This document shows, in pieces, positions 46,952-58,300 of a stretch of 64,000 nt of DNA (positions are counted from its first letter, which is position 1; the number at the start of each line of letters is the position of its first letter). A model generated the notes under the pieces. The model saw only the letters and a program-made list of their open reading frames with translations, ran no database searches and had not been told where the DNA came from. Source of the DNA: Gammaproteobacteria bacterium. Its GTDB lineage: Bacteria > Pseudomonadota > Gammaproteobacteria > Pseudomonadales > Pseudomonadaceae. The stretch is from positions 1 through 64,000 of the forward strand of contig JAHJXZ010000103.1 in NCBI GenBank assembly GCA_018827205.1. Direction: 5' to 3'. The position numbers and the translations under genes are program-made.

Positions 46952-48400
46952 TCAAGCTTCGAGCTTTTTCTTCAGCAGTTCGTTCACCTGGCCTGGGTTG
47001 GCCTTGCCTTTCGAGGCCTTCATCGCCTGGCCAACGAAGAAACCGAACATTTTGCCGCGCTTGGCTTCATCGCTGGCGCGGTACTGTTCGACTTGCTCGG
47101 CGTTGGCGGCCAGTACCTCATCCAGCATGCTTTCAATGGCGCCGGAGTCTGTTACCTGCTTGAGGCCTTTTTTCTCGATCACCTCATCAGCAGTCGCGCC
47201 TTCGCCGGCAGCCAGGGCTTCAAAGACCATCTTGGCGATCTTGCCGCTGATGGTGTTGTCCTTGATGCGCTGGATCATGCCGCCTAACTGCTCGGCGGAT
47301 ACTGGCGATTGTTCGATCTCCAGGTTGTCCTTGTTGAGCAGGCTGGACAGCTCGCCCATCACCCAGTTGGCGGCCAGCTTGGCGTCGCCACACACGGCAT
47401 TCACGGCTTCGAAGTAGTTGGCCAACTCGCGGCTGGCGGCCAGTACGTCGGCGTCGTAGGTGCTCAGGCCGAGCTCGGCCTCGAAGCGCGCGCGTTTCTC
47501 GACTGGCAGCTCCGGCAGGCTGGCGCGAATTTCGTCGAGGAAGCTTTGCTCAATCACCACCGGAAGCAGGTCAGGGCAGGGGAAGTAACGGTAGTCGTTG
47601 GCTTCTTCCTTGCTGCGCATGGAGCGCGTTTGGTCTTTGTTCGGGTCGTACAGGCGGGTTTCCTGCACCACTTTGCCGCCGTCTTCGATCAGCTCGATCT
47701 GCCGCTGCACTTCATGGTTGATGGCTTTTTCGATAAAGCGGAACGAGTTGACGTTCTTGATCTCGGCGCGGGTGCCGAACTCGGCCTGGCCTTTCGGGCG
47801 TACCGAGACGTTGCAGTCGCAACGCAGCGAGCCTTCGGCCATGTTGCCGTCGCAGATGCCCAGGTAGCGCACCAGTGCGTGGATGGCTTTGACATAGGCT
47901 ACGGCTTCTTTCGCCGAACGGATATCCGGCTCGGAAACGATCTCTAGCAGCGGCGTGCCGGCACGATTGAGGTCGATGCCGCTCATGCCCTGGAAGTCTT
48001 CGTGCAGGCTTTTACCTGCGTCCTCTTCCAGGTGCGCACGGGTAATGCCGATGCGCTTCTGGCTGCCGTCTTCCAGGGTGATATCAAGGAAGCCCTTGCC
48101 AACGATGGGGTGATCCATCTGGCTGGTCTGATAGCCCTTGGGCAGGTCCGGGTAGAAGTAGTTTTTACGGGCGAAGATGTTCGTGCCGGCAATTTCAGCA
48201 TCGATTGCCAGGCCGAACTTGCAGGCCATGCGCACCGCTTCGGCATTCAGCACCGGCAGGGTGCCAGGCATGCCCAGGTCAACCAGGCTGGCCTGGGTGT
48301 TGGGCTCGGCACCAAAAGTGATGGCGCTAGCGGAGAAAATCTTCGATTGGGTGCTGAGCTGGGCGTGAATTTCCAGCCCGATTACGGTTTCCCATTGCAT
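46952..48400 (-). CDS. gatB: Aspartyl/glutamyl-tRNA amidotransferase subunit B
   Basis: The tRNA-binding kinase subunit of GatCAB, which turns misacylated Glu-tRNA(Gln) (and Asp-tRNA(Asn)) into the amide forms. The 482 residues begin [20 protein letters not shown], then [19 protein letters not shown], [16 protein letters not shown] ([16 protein letters not shown]) and a C-terminal YqeY-like tail ([26 protein letters not shown]). AAGGAG precedes the ATG. Its first codons are duplicated in the spacer toward gatA. Confidence 0.97.
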   Translation of the reverse strand: MQWETVIGLEIHAQLSTQSKIFSASAITFGAEPNTQASLVDLGMPGTLPVLNAEAVRMACKFGLAIDAEIAGTNIFARKNYFYPDLPKGYQTSQMDHPIVGKGFLDITLEDGSQKRIGITRAHLEEDAGKSLHEDFQGMSGIDLNRAGTPLLEIVSEPDIRSAKEAVAYVKAIHALVRYLGICDGNMAEGSLRCDCNVSVRPKGQAEFGTRAEIKNVNSFRFIEKAINHEVQRQIELIEDGGKVVQETRLYDPNKDQTRSMRSKEEANDYRYFPCPDLLPVVIEQSFLDEIRASLPELPVEKRARFEAELGLSTYDADVLAASRELANYFEAVNAVCGDAKLAANWVMGELSSLLNKDNLEIEQSPVSAEQLGGMIQRIKDNTISGKIAKMVFEALAAGEGATADEVIEKKGLKQVTDSGAIESMLDEVLAANAEQVEQYRASDEAKRGKMFGFFVGQAMKASKGKANPGQVNELLKKKLEA

Positions 48401-48570
48401 GTCTGTGCTCCTTAGAATCCGCTCAGGACTGGTTGATGCCAGTCAGTGACTTGCTGGCGTTGAGTCGGGCGTGAATTTCCAGGCAGACCACGGTCCACGG
48501 TTTCCCATTGCATGCGTGTCGTCCTCAGAATCCAGCCGGAGCTTGTGTGTGCCAGTCAGTAACCTGTTGG
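48361..48570 (-). repeat. Diverged tandem duplication of the gatA-end/gatB-start junction
   Basis: Two copies in tandem, with offsets of 106-113 bp. GGGCGTGAATTTCCAG occurs at 48361-48376 and 48467-48482, TTTCCCATTGCAT at 48388-48400 and 48501-48513, and TGCCAGTCAGT at 48437-48447 and 48550-48560. The copy nearer gatA holds the real gatA end plus a dead gatB start; the other holds a dead gatA end plus the real gatB start. Confidence 0.9.
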
Positions 48571-49976
48571 TACTGGTGGGCGACGTTGAGCAAGCGGCCT
48601 TCCTGGAAGTAAGGGGCGAGCAGTTGCACACCGACCGGCAAGCCGTCGACGAAGCCAGCAGGCATCGACAGTCCGGGGATGCCGGCGAGGTTGGCGGTGA
48701 TGGTGTAGATGTCTTCCAGGTAGGCGGCGACCGGATCGTTGTTCTTCTCGCCAAGCTTCCAGGCCAGGTTTGGCGTGGTTGGGCCGAGAATCACGTCGAC
48801 GTCGTTGAAGGCAGCGACAAAATCATTCTTGATCAGGCGGCGGATCTTCTGCGCTTTCAGGTAATACGCGTCGTAGTAGCCGGCGGACAGCGCGTAGGTG
48901 CCGACCATGATGCGGCGCTTCACTTCTGCGCCGAAGCCTTCACCGCGCGAGCGCTTGTACAGGTCTTCCAGATTCACCGGGTTTTCGCAGCGATAGCCAA
49001 AGCGCACGCCATCGAAGCGCGACAGGTTGCTGCTGGCTTCCGCCGGGGCGATCACGTAATAGGCTGGAATCGCGTGCTGCATGTTTGGCAGGCTGATTTC
49101 TTTAACCGTGGCGCCGAGCTTTTTCAGCTCTTCGACCACCGACATCACCTTCTCGCCGATACGGGCATCGAGGCCAGCGCCGAAGTATTCCTTCGGCAGG
49201 CCGATGCGCAGGCCTGCGAGCGGCTGAGTCAGTGCGGCCAGGTAGTCATCAACCGGCTGATCAACGCTGGTGCTGTCCTTGGCATCGAAACCGGCCATGG
49301 CTTGCAGCAGCAATGCGCAATCTTCAGCGGTGCGGGCCAGCGGGCCGCCTTGGTCGAGGCTGGAGGCGTAAGCGATCATGCCCCAGCGCGAAACGCGACC
49401 GTAGGTCGGCTTGATCCCGGTGAGGTTGGTCAGCGCGGCGGGTTGGCGGATCGAGCCGCCGGTGTCGGTGCCGGTGGCCGCGGGCAGCAGGCGGGCAGCC
49501 ACCGCTGCCGCCGAACCGCCGCTGGAGCCGCCGGGTACGCGGGTGACGTCCCACGGGTTTTTCACCGCGCCGTAGTGGCTGGATTCGTTGGCAGAGCCCA
49601 TGGCGAATTCGTCCATGTTCAGCTTGCCCAGGGTCACGCTGCCGGCGGCGGCGAGTTTTTCGACCACGGTGGCGTTATACGGAGCCTTGAAACCGGTGAG
49701 GATCTTCGAGCCGCAGCTGGTGAGCACGTCTTGGGTGCAGAACAGGTCTTTATGACCAATCGGTGCGCCGAGTAAGGCGCCGTTCTCACCGTTGGCGCGG
49801 CGTGCGTCAGCGGCTTGCGCCTGCTCAAGCGCCAGTTCTTCGGTGACGGTGATAAAGCTGTTGAGCTGCGGGTCGAGTTGGGCAATGCGCGCCAACAGGT
49901 TGCGCGTCAGTTCCTCAGCGGAAAACTGTTTGTCGGCGAGTCCGCGGGCGATCTCGGCCAGGGTAAATTGATGCAT
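48525..49976 (-). CDS. gatA: Aspartyl/glutamyl-tRNA amidotransferase subunit A
   Basis: The glutaminase subunit of GatCAB, releasing ammonia that reaches GatB through a tunnel. The 483 residues carry the amidase signature: Lys in [24 protein letters not shown] with the cis-Ser, and [12 protein letters not shown] with the nucleophilic Ser. The C-terminal residues [14 protein letters not shown] are echoed in the duplicated spacer downstream. It follows gatC by 15 nt. Confidence 0.97.
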   Translation of the reverse strand: MHQFTLAEIARGLADKQFSAEELTRNLLARIAQLDPQLNSFITVTEELALEQAQAADARRANGENGALLGAPIGHKDLFCTQDVLTSCGSKILTGFKAPYNATVVEKLAAAGSVTLGKLNMDEFAMGSANESSHYGAVKNPWDVTRVPGGSSGGSAAAVAARLLPAATGTDTGGSIRQPAALTNLTGIKPTYGRVSRWGMIAYASSLDQGGPLARTAEDCALLLQAMAGFDAKDSTSVDQPVDDYLAALTQPLAGLRIGLPKEYFGAGLDARIGEKVMSVVEELKKLGATVKEISLPNMQHAIPAYYVIAPAEASSNLSRFDGVRFGYRCENPVNLEDLYKRSRGEGFGAEVKRRIMVGTYALSAGYYDAYYLKAQKIRRLIKNDFVAAFNDVDVILGPTTPNLAWKLGEKNNDPVAAYLEDIYTITANLAGIPGLSMPAGFVDGLPVGVQLLAPYFQEGRLLNVAHQYQQVTDWHTQAPAGF

Positions 49977-49991
49977 GGCTAGGCTTTTCCC

Positions 49992-50279
49992 TTACTCGAT
50001 GACTTTCGGAACCAGATACAGGCCGTTTTCCACGGCCGGTGCGATGGCCTGGTAGGCCTCGCGCTGGTTGCGTTCGGTGACCTGGTCGGCGCGCAGGCGC
50101 TGGGTGGCTTCCAGTGGGTGTGCCAGCGGCTCGATTCCGTCGGTATTAACCCCCTGCATCTGGTCAACCAGGCCGAGAATATTGTTCAGTGTCTCAGTGG
50201 TACCCGGGATATCGGCTTCATTCAGGCCCAGTCGAGCCAGATGAGCGATTTTCTCCACGTCGGAGCGTTCAAGCGCCAT
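49992..50279 (-). CDS. gatC: Aspartyl/glutamyl-tRNA amidotransferase subunit C
   Basis: The small subunit that holds GatA and GatB together. The 95 residues are standard: [64 protein letters not shown] and [19 protein letters not shown] lies just before ATG 50279. It starts the gatCAB unit, divergent from mreB across 239 nt. Confidence 0.96.
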   Translation of the reverse strand: MALERSDVEKIAHLARLGLNEADIPGTTETLNNILGLVDQMQGVNTDGIEPLAHPLEATQRLRADQVTERNQREAYQAIAPAVENGLYLVPKVIE

Positions 50280-50506
50280 CAGGTTTCTCCCTATATAAAG
50301 CAGCGCATTTGCTGGCCGCTTTTGGAAATGTGAACGAGTCGCCATGCACGGGTGCGCAGGGAACAGATAGTGACAGGTGGTGGTCAAAGGCCGCGATGAT
50401 GGGCCTTAAAGCCCTGAAAAACCGGCAATCTAACATATTGGTGCCTTGCTCAAAATCCCTGCCGTTGTTAGAGTTTGCCGCACTTTTTTACCCACGCGTT
50501 GCCTAG

Positions 50507-51556
<1,050 letters not shown>

Positions 51557-51576
51557 GCGCTACCGCTCCAAGTCTT

Positions 51577-51616
51577 GAGCTGCAAGTCGGGTTATACCTG
51601 CTTGCAGCTTTTGTTT
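51577..51616 (+). terminator. Intrinsic terminator/attenuator between mreB and mreC
   Basis: AGCTGCAAG (51577-51585) pairs perfectly with CTTGCAGCT (51600-51608), followed by TTTGTTTT. Some transcripts probably end here, giving more MreB than MreC and MreD. Confidence 0.8.
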
Positions 51617-51644
51617 TGCTGCCTGACGCTGTGAGGAGCTGCCG

Positions 51645-52604
51645 ATCAAACCGCTATTTGCTAAAGGTCCTTCGCTGGGTGTGCGCCTGCTGGTGTTCAC
51701 CGTGCTGTCGGCTGCGCTGATGGTGGTCGATGCGCGCTTTACTTTGTTGCAGCCGGTGCGTGCGCAGCTGGGTCTGATTGTCGAGCCGGTCTACTGGCTC
51801 GGTCGTCTGCCGGTACGCTTGTGGGAGAGTGCGACTCAGGAACTGAGTACGCGCAATGAGCTGACCGCCGAGAATGAAAAGCTCAAGGCTGAACAGCTGA
51901 TGATGCAGCGTCGCCTGCAGAAGCTTGCCGCGCTCACCGAGCAGAACGTGCGTCTGCGCGAGCTGCTCAACTCGGCTGCGCTGGTCGACGACGAAGTGCT
52001 GGCCACCGAGCTGATCGGTATCGACCCCAATCCCTTTACCCATCGCATCCTGATCGACAAAGGCGAGAAGGATGGCGTGGTCTTGGGGCAGCCGGTGCTC
52101 GATGCACGTGGCCTGATGGGCCAGGTGGTCGAGGTGATGCCCTACACCTCACGCGTGCTGCTGCTAACGGACACCACCCACAGCATTCCCGTGCAGGTTA
52201 ATCGCAACGGTCTGCGTGCCATCGCCAGCGGCACCGGTAACCCAGAGCGTCTGGAGTTACGGCATGTCGCCGATACGGCGGATATCAAGGAAGGCGATCT
52301 GCTGGTCAGCTCTGGCCTTGGTCAGCGTTTCCCAGCGGGATATCCAGTGGCCATGGTTTCCGAAGTGATCCACGATTCTGGCCAGCCCTTTGCGATTGTC
52401 CGTGCGGTGCCTACCGCTATGCTAAACCGCAGCCGCTATATGCTACTGGTGTTTACCGACCCACGTACGCCGGAGCAGCGCGCCACCGAGTCGGCGCAGG
52501 CGCAGGAAGCCCTGGATCGTGAAATTCTGCAGCAGGCGCAACCCGCGCAACCCACGGCCAATGAGGCAGTGGCGCCCGCCAACCCGCCGGAGGCCGCGCA
52601 ATAA
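51645..52604 (+). CDS. mreC: Rod-shape-determining protein MreC
   Basis: A bitopic protein linking MreB to the periplasmic elongation enzymes. The 319-residue form has a cytoplasmic start KPLFAKGPSLGVRLL, one membrane helix, a coiled coil (ELTAENEKLKAEQLMMQRRLQ) and two beta-barrel domains (GIDPNPFTHRILIDKGEKDGV, LVSSGLGQRFPAGYPVAMV). The start is unusual: the conserved N-terminus begins at ATC 51645, six bases after GAGGAG; no ATG, GTG or TTG lies in frame nearby upstream. GTG 51681 is an alternative that would drop twelve residues. It overlaps mreD by one base. Confidence 0.9.
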   Translation: MKPLFAKGPSLGVRLLVFTVLSAALMVVDARFTLLQPVRAQLGLIVEPVYWLGRLPVRLWESATQELSTRNELTAENEKLKAEQLMMQRRLQKLAALTEQNVRLRELLNSAALVDDEVLATELIGIDPNPFTHRILIDKGEKDGVVLGQPVLDARGLMGQVVEVMPYTSRVLLLTDTTHSIPVQVNRNGLRAIASGTGNPERLELRHVADTADIKEGDLLVSSGLGQRFPAGYPVAMVSEVIHDSGQPFAIVRAVPTAMLNRSRYMLLVFTDPRTPEQRATESAQAQEALDREILQQAQPAQPTANEAVAPANPPEAAQ

Positions 52605-53089
52605 TGGCCGCACGATCAAGCAATATCTGGTTTGTCTGGCTGACGTTTGCCCTGGCGCTGCTGCTCAGCGTGTCGAGCATGCCCAAGTTCATGGAACTGG
52701 GGCGGCCGTTGTGGCTGGCGCTGTTTCTGACCTACTGGGTGTTGGCGTTGCCGCATCGCGTGGGCATGACCACAGCCTGGGTTATCGGGTTATTGGCGGA
52801 TGTGCTCAATGGCAGCTTGCTTGGCCAGAATGCGCTGATTCTGACGCTGATTACCTTCCTGGTGCTGACCCTGCATCAGCGTCTGCGCATGTTCCCTATG
52901 TGGCAGCAAAGTACCGTTCTGCTGGTGGTGTTCGGCTTGGCGCAGCTGGTGCAGTTGTGGCTGAACGCGCTGACCGGCAGTCGCCCGCCAACCTTGACCT
53001 TTGTCTTGCCGGCGCTGGTCAGTGCCTTGCTCTGGCCCTGGGTCTGCACCCTGTTGCGCGGGCTGCATCAGCGTCTCGGCGTCAATTAA
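52604..53089 (+). CDS. mreD: Rod-shape-determining protein MreD
   Basis: A 161-residue inner-membrane protein with about five helices: LTFALALLLSVSSMPKF, WVIGLLADVLNGSLLGQNALILTLITFL, QHRLRMFPMWQQ-like (LHQRLRMFPMWQQS). It forms the elongation complex with MreC and RodA. Start overlaps the mreC stop (TAATG), so translation is coupled. Confidence 0.94.
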   Translation: MAARSSNIWFVWLTFALALLLSVSSMPKFMELGRPLWLALFLTYWVLALPHRVGMTTAWVIGLLADVLNGSLLGQNALILTLITFLVLTLHQRLRMFPMWQQSTVLLVVFGLAQLVQLWLNALTGSRPPTLTFVLPALVSALLWPWVCTLLRGLHQRLGVN

Positions 53090-53134
53090 GCAAAGCCGCT
53101 CGGCCTTGCGTTTATCCGACAGGGAGAAGTCAGC

Positions 53135-53755
53135 ATGGCCACCCTCTATCTCGCCTCCGGATCGCCGCGTCGGCGTGAACTGCTGACGCAAATTGCTGTG
53201 CCCTTCCTCACGCAAATCGCCCCGATTGATGAAAATGCATTGCCAGGTGAATCTCCGATCGCCTATGTAGAGCGTCTGGCTCGCGCCAAAGCGCAGGCTG
53301 GGCTGGCGGCATTGGCCGAGACAGCTGATGTCGTGGTGCTTGGCGCCGATACCGCCGTGGTGCTTGATGGGCGGATTCTTGGCAAGCCAGTGGATCGTGA
53401 CGATGCGTTGGCGACTTTGAATGCTCTGTCCGGACGAAGCCATCAGGTGCTGACGGCCGTGGCGCTGGTCAGCCGCGAACGGTTGGAATCACGGGTGGTC
53501 ACAAGTCAGGTAACCTTCCGCCCATTGAGTCAGGCCGAAATCGAGGCCTACTGGGCCAGTGGCGAGCCGCAGGACAAGGCTGGGTGTTACGGTATTCAGG
53601 GCCTGGCGGCAGTGTTTGTCAGTCAGTTGCACGGCAGTTATTCGGCGGTGGTGGGGTTGCCGCTGTGTGAGACTGCTGCGTTGCTCGCAGAATTTGCTAT
53701 TCCGTGCTGGCAGTTGCTGCCAGATCACAGTCAAGAGGTTGCGGGTCGCGGGTGA
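53135..53755 (+). CDS. maf: Maf-type nucleoside triphosphate pyrophosphatase
   Basis: A 206-residue house-cleaning pyrophosphatase of the YhdE (dTTP/UTP) group. Signatures are [49 protein letters not shown] and [23 protein letters not shown] precedes the ATG. The order mreBCD-maf-rng is conserved with E. coli. Confidence 0.94.
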   Translation: MATLYLASGSPRRRELLTQIAVPFLTQIAPIDENALPGESPIAYVERLARAKAQAGLAALAETADVVVLGADTAVVLDGRILGKPVDRDDALATLNALSGRSHQVLTAVALVSRERLESRVVTSQVTFRPLSQAEIEAYWASGEPQDKAGCYGIQGLAAVFVSQLHGSYSAVVGLPLCETAALLAEFAIPCWQLLPDHSQEVAGRG

Positions 53756-53817
53756 GTGACCGCCTTTAATCGGCGCAGTCCCTGGGCTTTCAGCTTTATC
53801 TCAGAAGAGATGAGCGC

Positions 53818-55275
53818 ATGAGTGAAGAGATCCTGATAAACATCACGCCGATGGAATCGCGCGTGGCGGTGGTGGAAAACGGCGTACTGCAGGAAGTGCA
53901 CGTCGAGCGCACGCAGAAGCGTGGCATCGTCGGCAACATCTACAAAGGCAAAGTGGTGCGCGTGCTGCCCGGTATGCAGGCGGCCTTTATCGATATCGGT
54001 CTGGAACGTGCGGCGTTTATTCATGCCGCGGAAATCTCCAGTCGCGAAGGCCCTGCGGTGGAAAGCATCAGCGCCCTGGTGCACGAAGGCCAGAGCTTGG
54101 TGGTGCAAGTCACCAAGGACCCGATTGGTAGCAAGGGCGCGCGTTTGACCACCCAGCTGTCGATTCCTTCGCGTTACCTGGTGTACATGCCGCGTACGGC
54201 CCATGTTGGCATTTCGCTGAAAATTGAGGACGAAGCCGAGCGTGATCGCCTCAAGCAGGTGGTCGCCGATTGTGTGGCTGCTGAAGGCATCGAAGAGACC
54301 GGCGGATTTATCCTGCGCACTGCGGCTGACGGCGCTGGTGCCGATGAAATCCTCGCCGACATCCGTTACCTGCGCCGCCTGTGGGAGCAGATCGCCACGC
54401 AGATGAAAGTCGGTCCAACGCCATTGGTGATCTATGAGGATTTGTCCCTGGCGCTGCGCACCCTGCGTGATTTGGTCAACCCGAAAATTGAGAAGATCCG
54501 CGTCGATTCGCGGGAGACCTTCGGCAAGATTACCCAGTTTGTCGATGAGCTGATGCCGGAAATCGCCGACCGTCTGGAGCACTATCCTGGCGAGCGGCCG
54601 ATCTTCGATCTGTATGGCGTCGAGGATGAAATTCAGAAGGCGTTGGAGCGCAAGGTGCCGCTCAAGTCTGGTGGCTACCTGATCATCGATCCGGCCGAGG
54701 CCATGAGCACCATCGACGTGAATACCGGAGCGTTCGTCGGCCATCGCACGCTGGAAGAAACCATCTTCAAGACCAATCTGGAAGCCGCCACGGCGATTGC
54801 TCGCCAGCTGCGCCTGCGTAATCTCGGCGGGATCATCATCATCGATTTCATCGACATGGAAGATGAAGAGCACCAGCGCCAGGTATTACGTACCTTGGAG
54901 AAGCAACTGGAGCGCGACCACGCCAAGACCAACATCATTGGTATCACCGAGCTGGGCCTGGTACAGATGACCCGCAAACGCACCCGCGAAAGCCTTGAGC
55001 AGGTGCTGTGCGAGCCGTGCAGTTGCTGCCAGGGGCGCGGCAAGTTGAAAACGGCGGAAACCACCTGCTACGAAATCTTCCGGGAAATTCTTCGTGAGGC
55101 GCGTGCCTATCAGCCTGAAGGTTATCGCGTGCTGGCCAATCAGAAAGTGGTCGACCGCCTGCTCGATGAAGAGTCGGGCAATGTCGCTGATCTTGAAGCC
55201 TTTATCGGCCGCACCATCAAATTTCAGGTCGAGACCATGTATTCCCAGGAGCAATACGATGTGGTGCTGCTCTGA
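53818..55275 (+). CDS. rng: Ribonuclease G
   Basis: Endoribonuclease of the RNase E/G family that matures the 5' end of 16S rRNA and degrades some mRNAs. The 485 residues contain an N-terminal S1 domain (RGIVGNIYKGKVVRVLPGMQAAFIDIG), catalytic acidic segments MSTIDVNTGAFVG and GIIIIDFIDMEDEEHQ, and a zinc-link CEPCSCCQGRG. The long C-terminal scaffold of RNase E is absent, confirming RNase G (also cafA). Confidence 0.96.
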   Translation: MSEEILINITPMESRVAVVENGVLQEVHVERTQKRGIVGNIYKGKVVRVLPGMQAAFIDIGLERAAFIHAAEISSREGPAVESISALVHEGQSLVVQVTKDPIGSKGARLTTQLSIPSRYLVYMPRTAHVGISLKIEDEAERDRLKQVVADCVAAEGIEETGGFILRTAADGAGADEILADIRYLRRLWEQIATQMKVGPTPLVIYEDLSLALRTLRDLVNPKIEKIRVDSRETFGKITQFVDELMPEIADRLEHYPGERPIFDLYGVEDEIQKALERKVPLKSGGYLIIDPAEAMSTIDVNTGAFVGHRTLEETIFKTNLEAATAIARQLRLRNLGGIIIIDFIDMEDEEHQRQVLRTLEKQLERDHAKTNIIGITELGLVQMTRKRTRESLEQVLCEPCSCCQGRGKLKTAETTCYEIFREILREARAYQPEGYRVLANQKVVDRLLDEESGNVADLEAFIGRTIKFQVETMYSQEQYDVVLL

Positions 55276-55306
55276 TATGCGCGTTTACCGCTCGGGCATG
55301 AACTGA

Positions 55307-58300
55307 ATGCAGGCGTTGGCACGCTGGACTGCTCTGCTGCTGCGCACCGCGCTGGGGCTGTGCGCCTTGGCGTTAGTCTTGGCCGCGTTCTACGTCAGCC
55401 TTGGCCGCGAGCTGGTGCCGCTGGTCGCTGAATACCGCCTGGAAGCCGAAGACAAAGCCCGTGCAGCGTTGGCCATGCCAGTGCAGATTGGTTCGCTGGA
55501 AGGGCTCTGGCAAGGCTTCTCCCCGGTGCTGACTGCGCATGATGTGGCGGTCGGTGAGGGGGCTGGTGCCTTGCAGCTGGATCAGGTGCGCGTGGTGCCG
55601 GATGTACTGGCCAGCCTGTTGGCGCGTCAGCTGCGCATTGCTCGGCTTGAGCTGGATGGCGTGCAGCTGGTGGTGCAGCAGAGCGAGGACGGTCGTTGGT
55701 CGCTCAAGGGCTTGCCGCAACGCAGTGATCGGGCGCCGCTCGACCTGACTCAGGTGCTGACGCAGTCGCAGATGGTCAAGCGCCTGTCGCTGTTTAACAG
55801 CCAGGTAACGGTGCAGGCCTTCGATCACCCCGCGCGAACCTTGACCTATGTAAACCTCACGCTGCGCAACGGCAGCGCTCGACAGCGTCTGGATGGCCGT
55901 TTGCTGTTGCCCGATGGCCAGCCGCTGGCCCTGCAGTTGCGTACGCGGATCAATGCCAAACGTTGGCAAGAAGCCGAGGCCGAGTTGTACTTGAGCCTGC
56001 CGCAGAGCGATTGGGCTGCCTGGGTGCCAGCGAGCCTATTGGCGCAATGGCGGCTTGAGCAGTTGCAGCTGGGTGGTGAGGTCTGGCTGAGTTGGGCTAA
56101 GGGCGGCGTGCAGCGTGCTGTTAGCCGTCTACACGTGCCGCAGCTCAAGGCCGGCTACGCAGAGCGCGAGTCGGCAGAGCTGAGTAATCTGGCGCTGAAT
56201 GCCTATTTCAGCCGTACCGATCTCGGTTTCAAGCTGGTGCTGGATGACCTGGCCTTCAGCCGTGGCGAGCAGCGCTGGGGCGAAGTGCGCCTGGCGCTGA
56301 CCCAGCAGGCGGAAAGCACAGAAGTGCAAGAGCAATGGCTGCTGAGTGCTGATCACATCGACTTGGCGCCGCTGCAGCCTCTGGTGGCGGGGCTTGCGCC
56401 ATTGCCGGAAAAAGCTCTGGCGCTGCTTGAGCAGCTCAAGCCGCATGGCGCGCTGCGCAATATTCAGCTCGACTACCGGCCGCGCCTGACCGATAGCAAG
56501 CGTCTGCAGTTCTCGGCCAATCTGGAGCGCATCGGCTTTGCTGCATGGCACGGCTCTCCCGCCGCAGAGAATGTCAGTGGCAGTGTCAGTGGTGATCTAA
56601 GCCAGGGTGAGCTGCGGGTTGATAGCGAAGACTTTTCCCTTCACCTCGATACCCTGTTCCCCAAGCCCTGGCACTACCAGAAAGCCAATGCCCTGCTGAC
56701 CTGGCAGATAGATGAGGAGGCCTTCACCCTGCGCAGTCCGTATCTGCAAGTGGTGGGTGAGGAGGGACCGGCTGCCGGCGACTTTCTGATTCGCCTGCGT
56801 TTCGATCCGGAGCTGGAAGACTACATGGACCTGCGCGTCGGCCTGCGTAACGGCGATGCGCGCTTTACCGAGAAATACCTGCCGAGCCGCGCGCCGGGTA
56901 TGAGTGCCGATCTGGATGCCTGGCTGAAAAGTGCCATCCGGGGTGGTGCAGTAGACGAAGGATATTTCCAGTACCAAGGCTCGTTGAACAAGGGCGCGGA
57001 TCATGCTGCACGCAGTATCAGCCTGTTCTTCGCCGTGCATGACGCCGAACTGGCTTTTCAGCCCGGTTGGCCGGCGCTGCGCGAGGGTCGTGGACGCGTC
57101 TTGATCGAGGGTAGCGGCGTGCGCGTCAACCTGGCGACCGGGCGCATCCTCGATAGCCAGGTGAGCAATGCCCAGGCGTTGATCGCGACTTCATTGCCGG
57201 GCCAGCCGCCGCGGCTGTTGCTGACCAGCGAGCTGAGCAGCAATGTCGATGACGCCCTGCATATCTTGCAGCAAGCGCCGATTGGCACTGCAGAGACCTT
57301 TGCCGGCTGGTCTGGCGCTGGGTCGCTGACTGGCAAGCTCAAGCTAGACCTGCCGTTGCGTAAGGGCTTGGCTCCGGTTGTGGTCGTGGATTTCGCCACT
57401 GAAGGCGCGCAGCTCAGTCTGCCTAATCCGCCGTTGCAGTTCAGCCAGCTGCAGGGCGCCTTTCGCTACAACACCGCCAGCGGCCTCAGTGCCCCGGATA
57501 TCCGTGCCCAGGTGCTCGGCCATGCAGTGCGTGGCAAGGCGCTGGCCGAAGGTGCCCGCGGCAAGGCGCGCAGCCGCATCGAGGCCAGTGGGCAGATCGC
57601 CGTCAAGGAGCTAAGCAGCTGGCTGGGCGTGACCCAGCCGCTGCCCGTTAGTGGCAATCTGCCGTATCGCCTCAATCTGACCCTGGACGGCGCCGACAGT
57701 CAGCTGCGCGTGAGTTCTAGCCTTAAAGGCGCGACGGTGGCGCTGCCGGCCCCGTTCGGCAAGACCGCTGCCGAGGAGCGTGCGACGCAGTGGCGCATGA
57801 CCCTGGGTGGTCGTGAGCAACGCTACTGGCTGGATTACGCTGACTTGCTGAGCCTGACCTTTGCCGCGAGCCCGGGTCAGTTCAACCAAGGCCGTGGCGA
57901 GATTCGCCTGGCCGATGGCCCTGCGAGCCTGCCGACCAGTAAGGGCTTTCGTGTGCGCGGGCGCGTGGCGGAACTCGACTGGTCGGCCTGGCAGCAGGTG
58001 TTGCAGCCGTATGCCAGCGTGCCAATCGGTGATGCGCAGCGGCTGTTCAAAGATGCGCAGCTGCGCATTGGTCGCTTCACAGGCTTTGGTATCAGCCTGG
58101 ATACGCTGGAAGTAGCGGTTAAACGCGATGCCGCAACCTGGGCGGTCAGCCTCGACAGCCCGCAGTTGAAAGGCCAGGTCGGCTTGCCGGATGCCCGTGA
58201 GCTGCCGATTGCCCTGACGCTGGATTACTTGCGCTTCCCGGCGGCAGAGAAAAAGGCCGCAGGCGAACCGGTAGTCGATGCGCCTGACGCGCTGGCAAGC

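Noticed and set aside
48443..48524. A small coding gene between gatA and gatB
   Set aside because: The gatB-like start MQWETV is followed by a seven-base insertion and an early stop; it is better explained as a duplication remnant.
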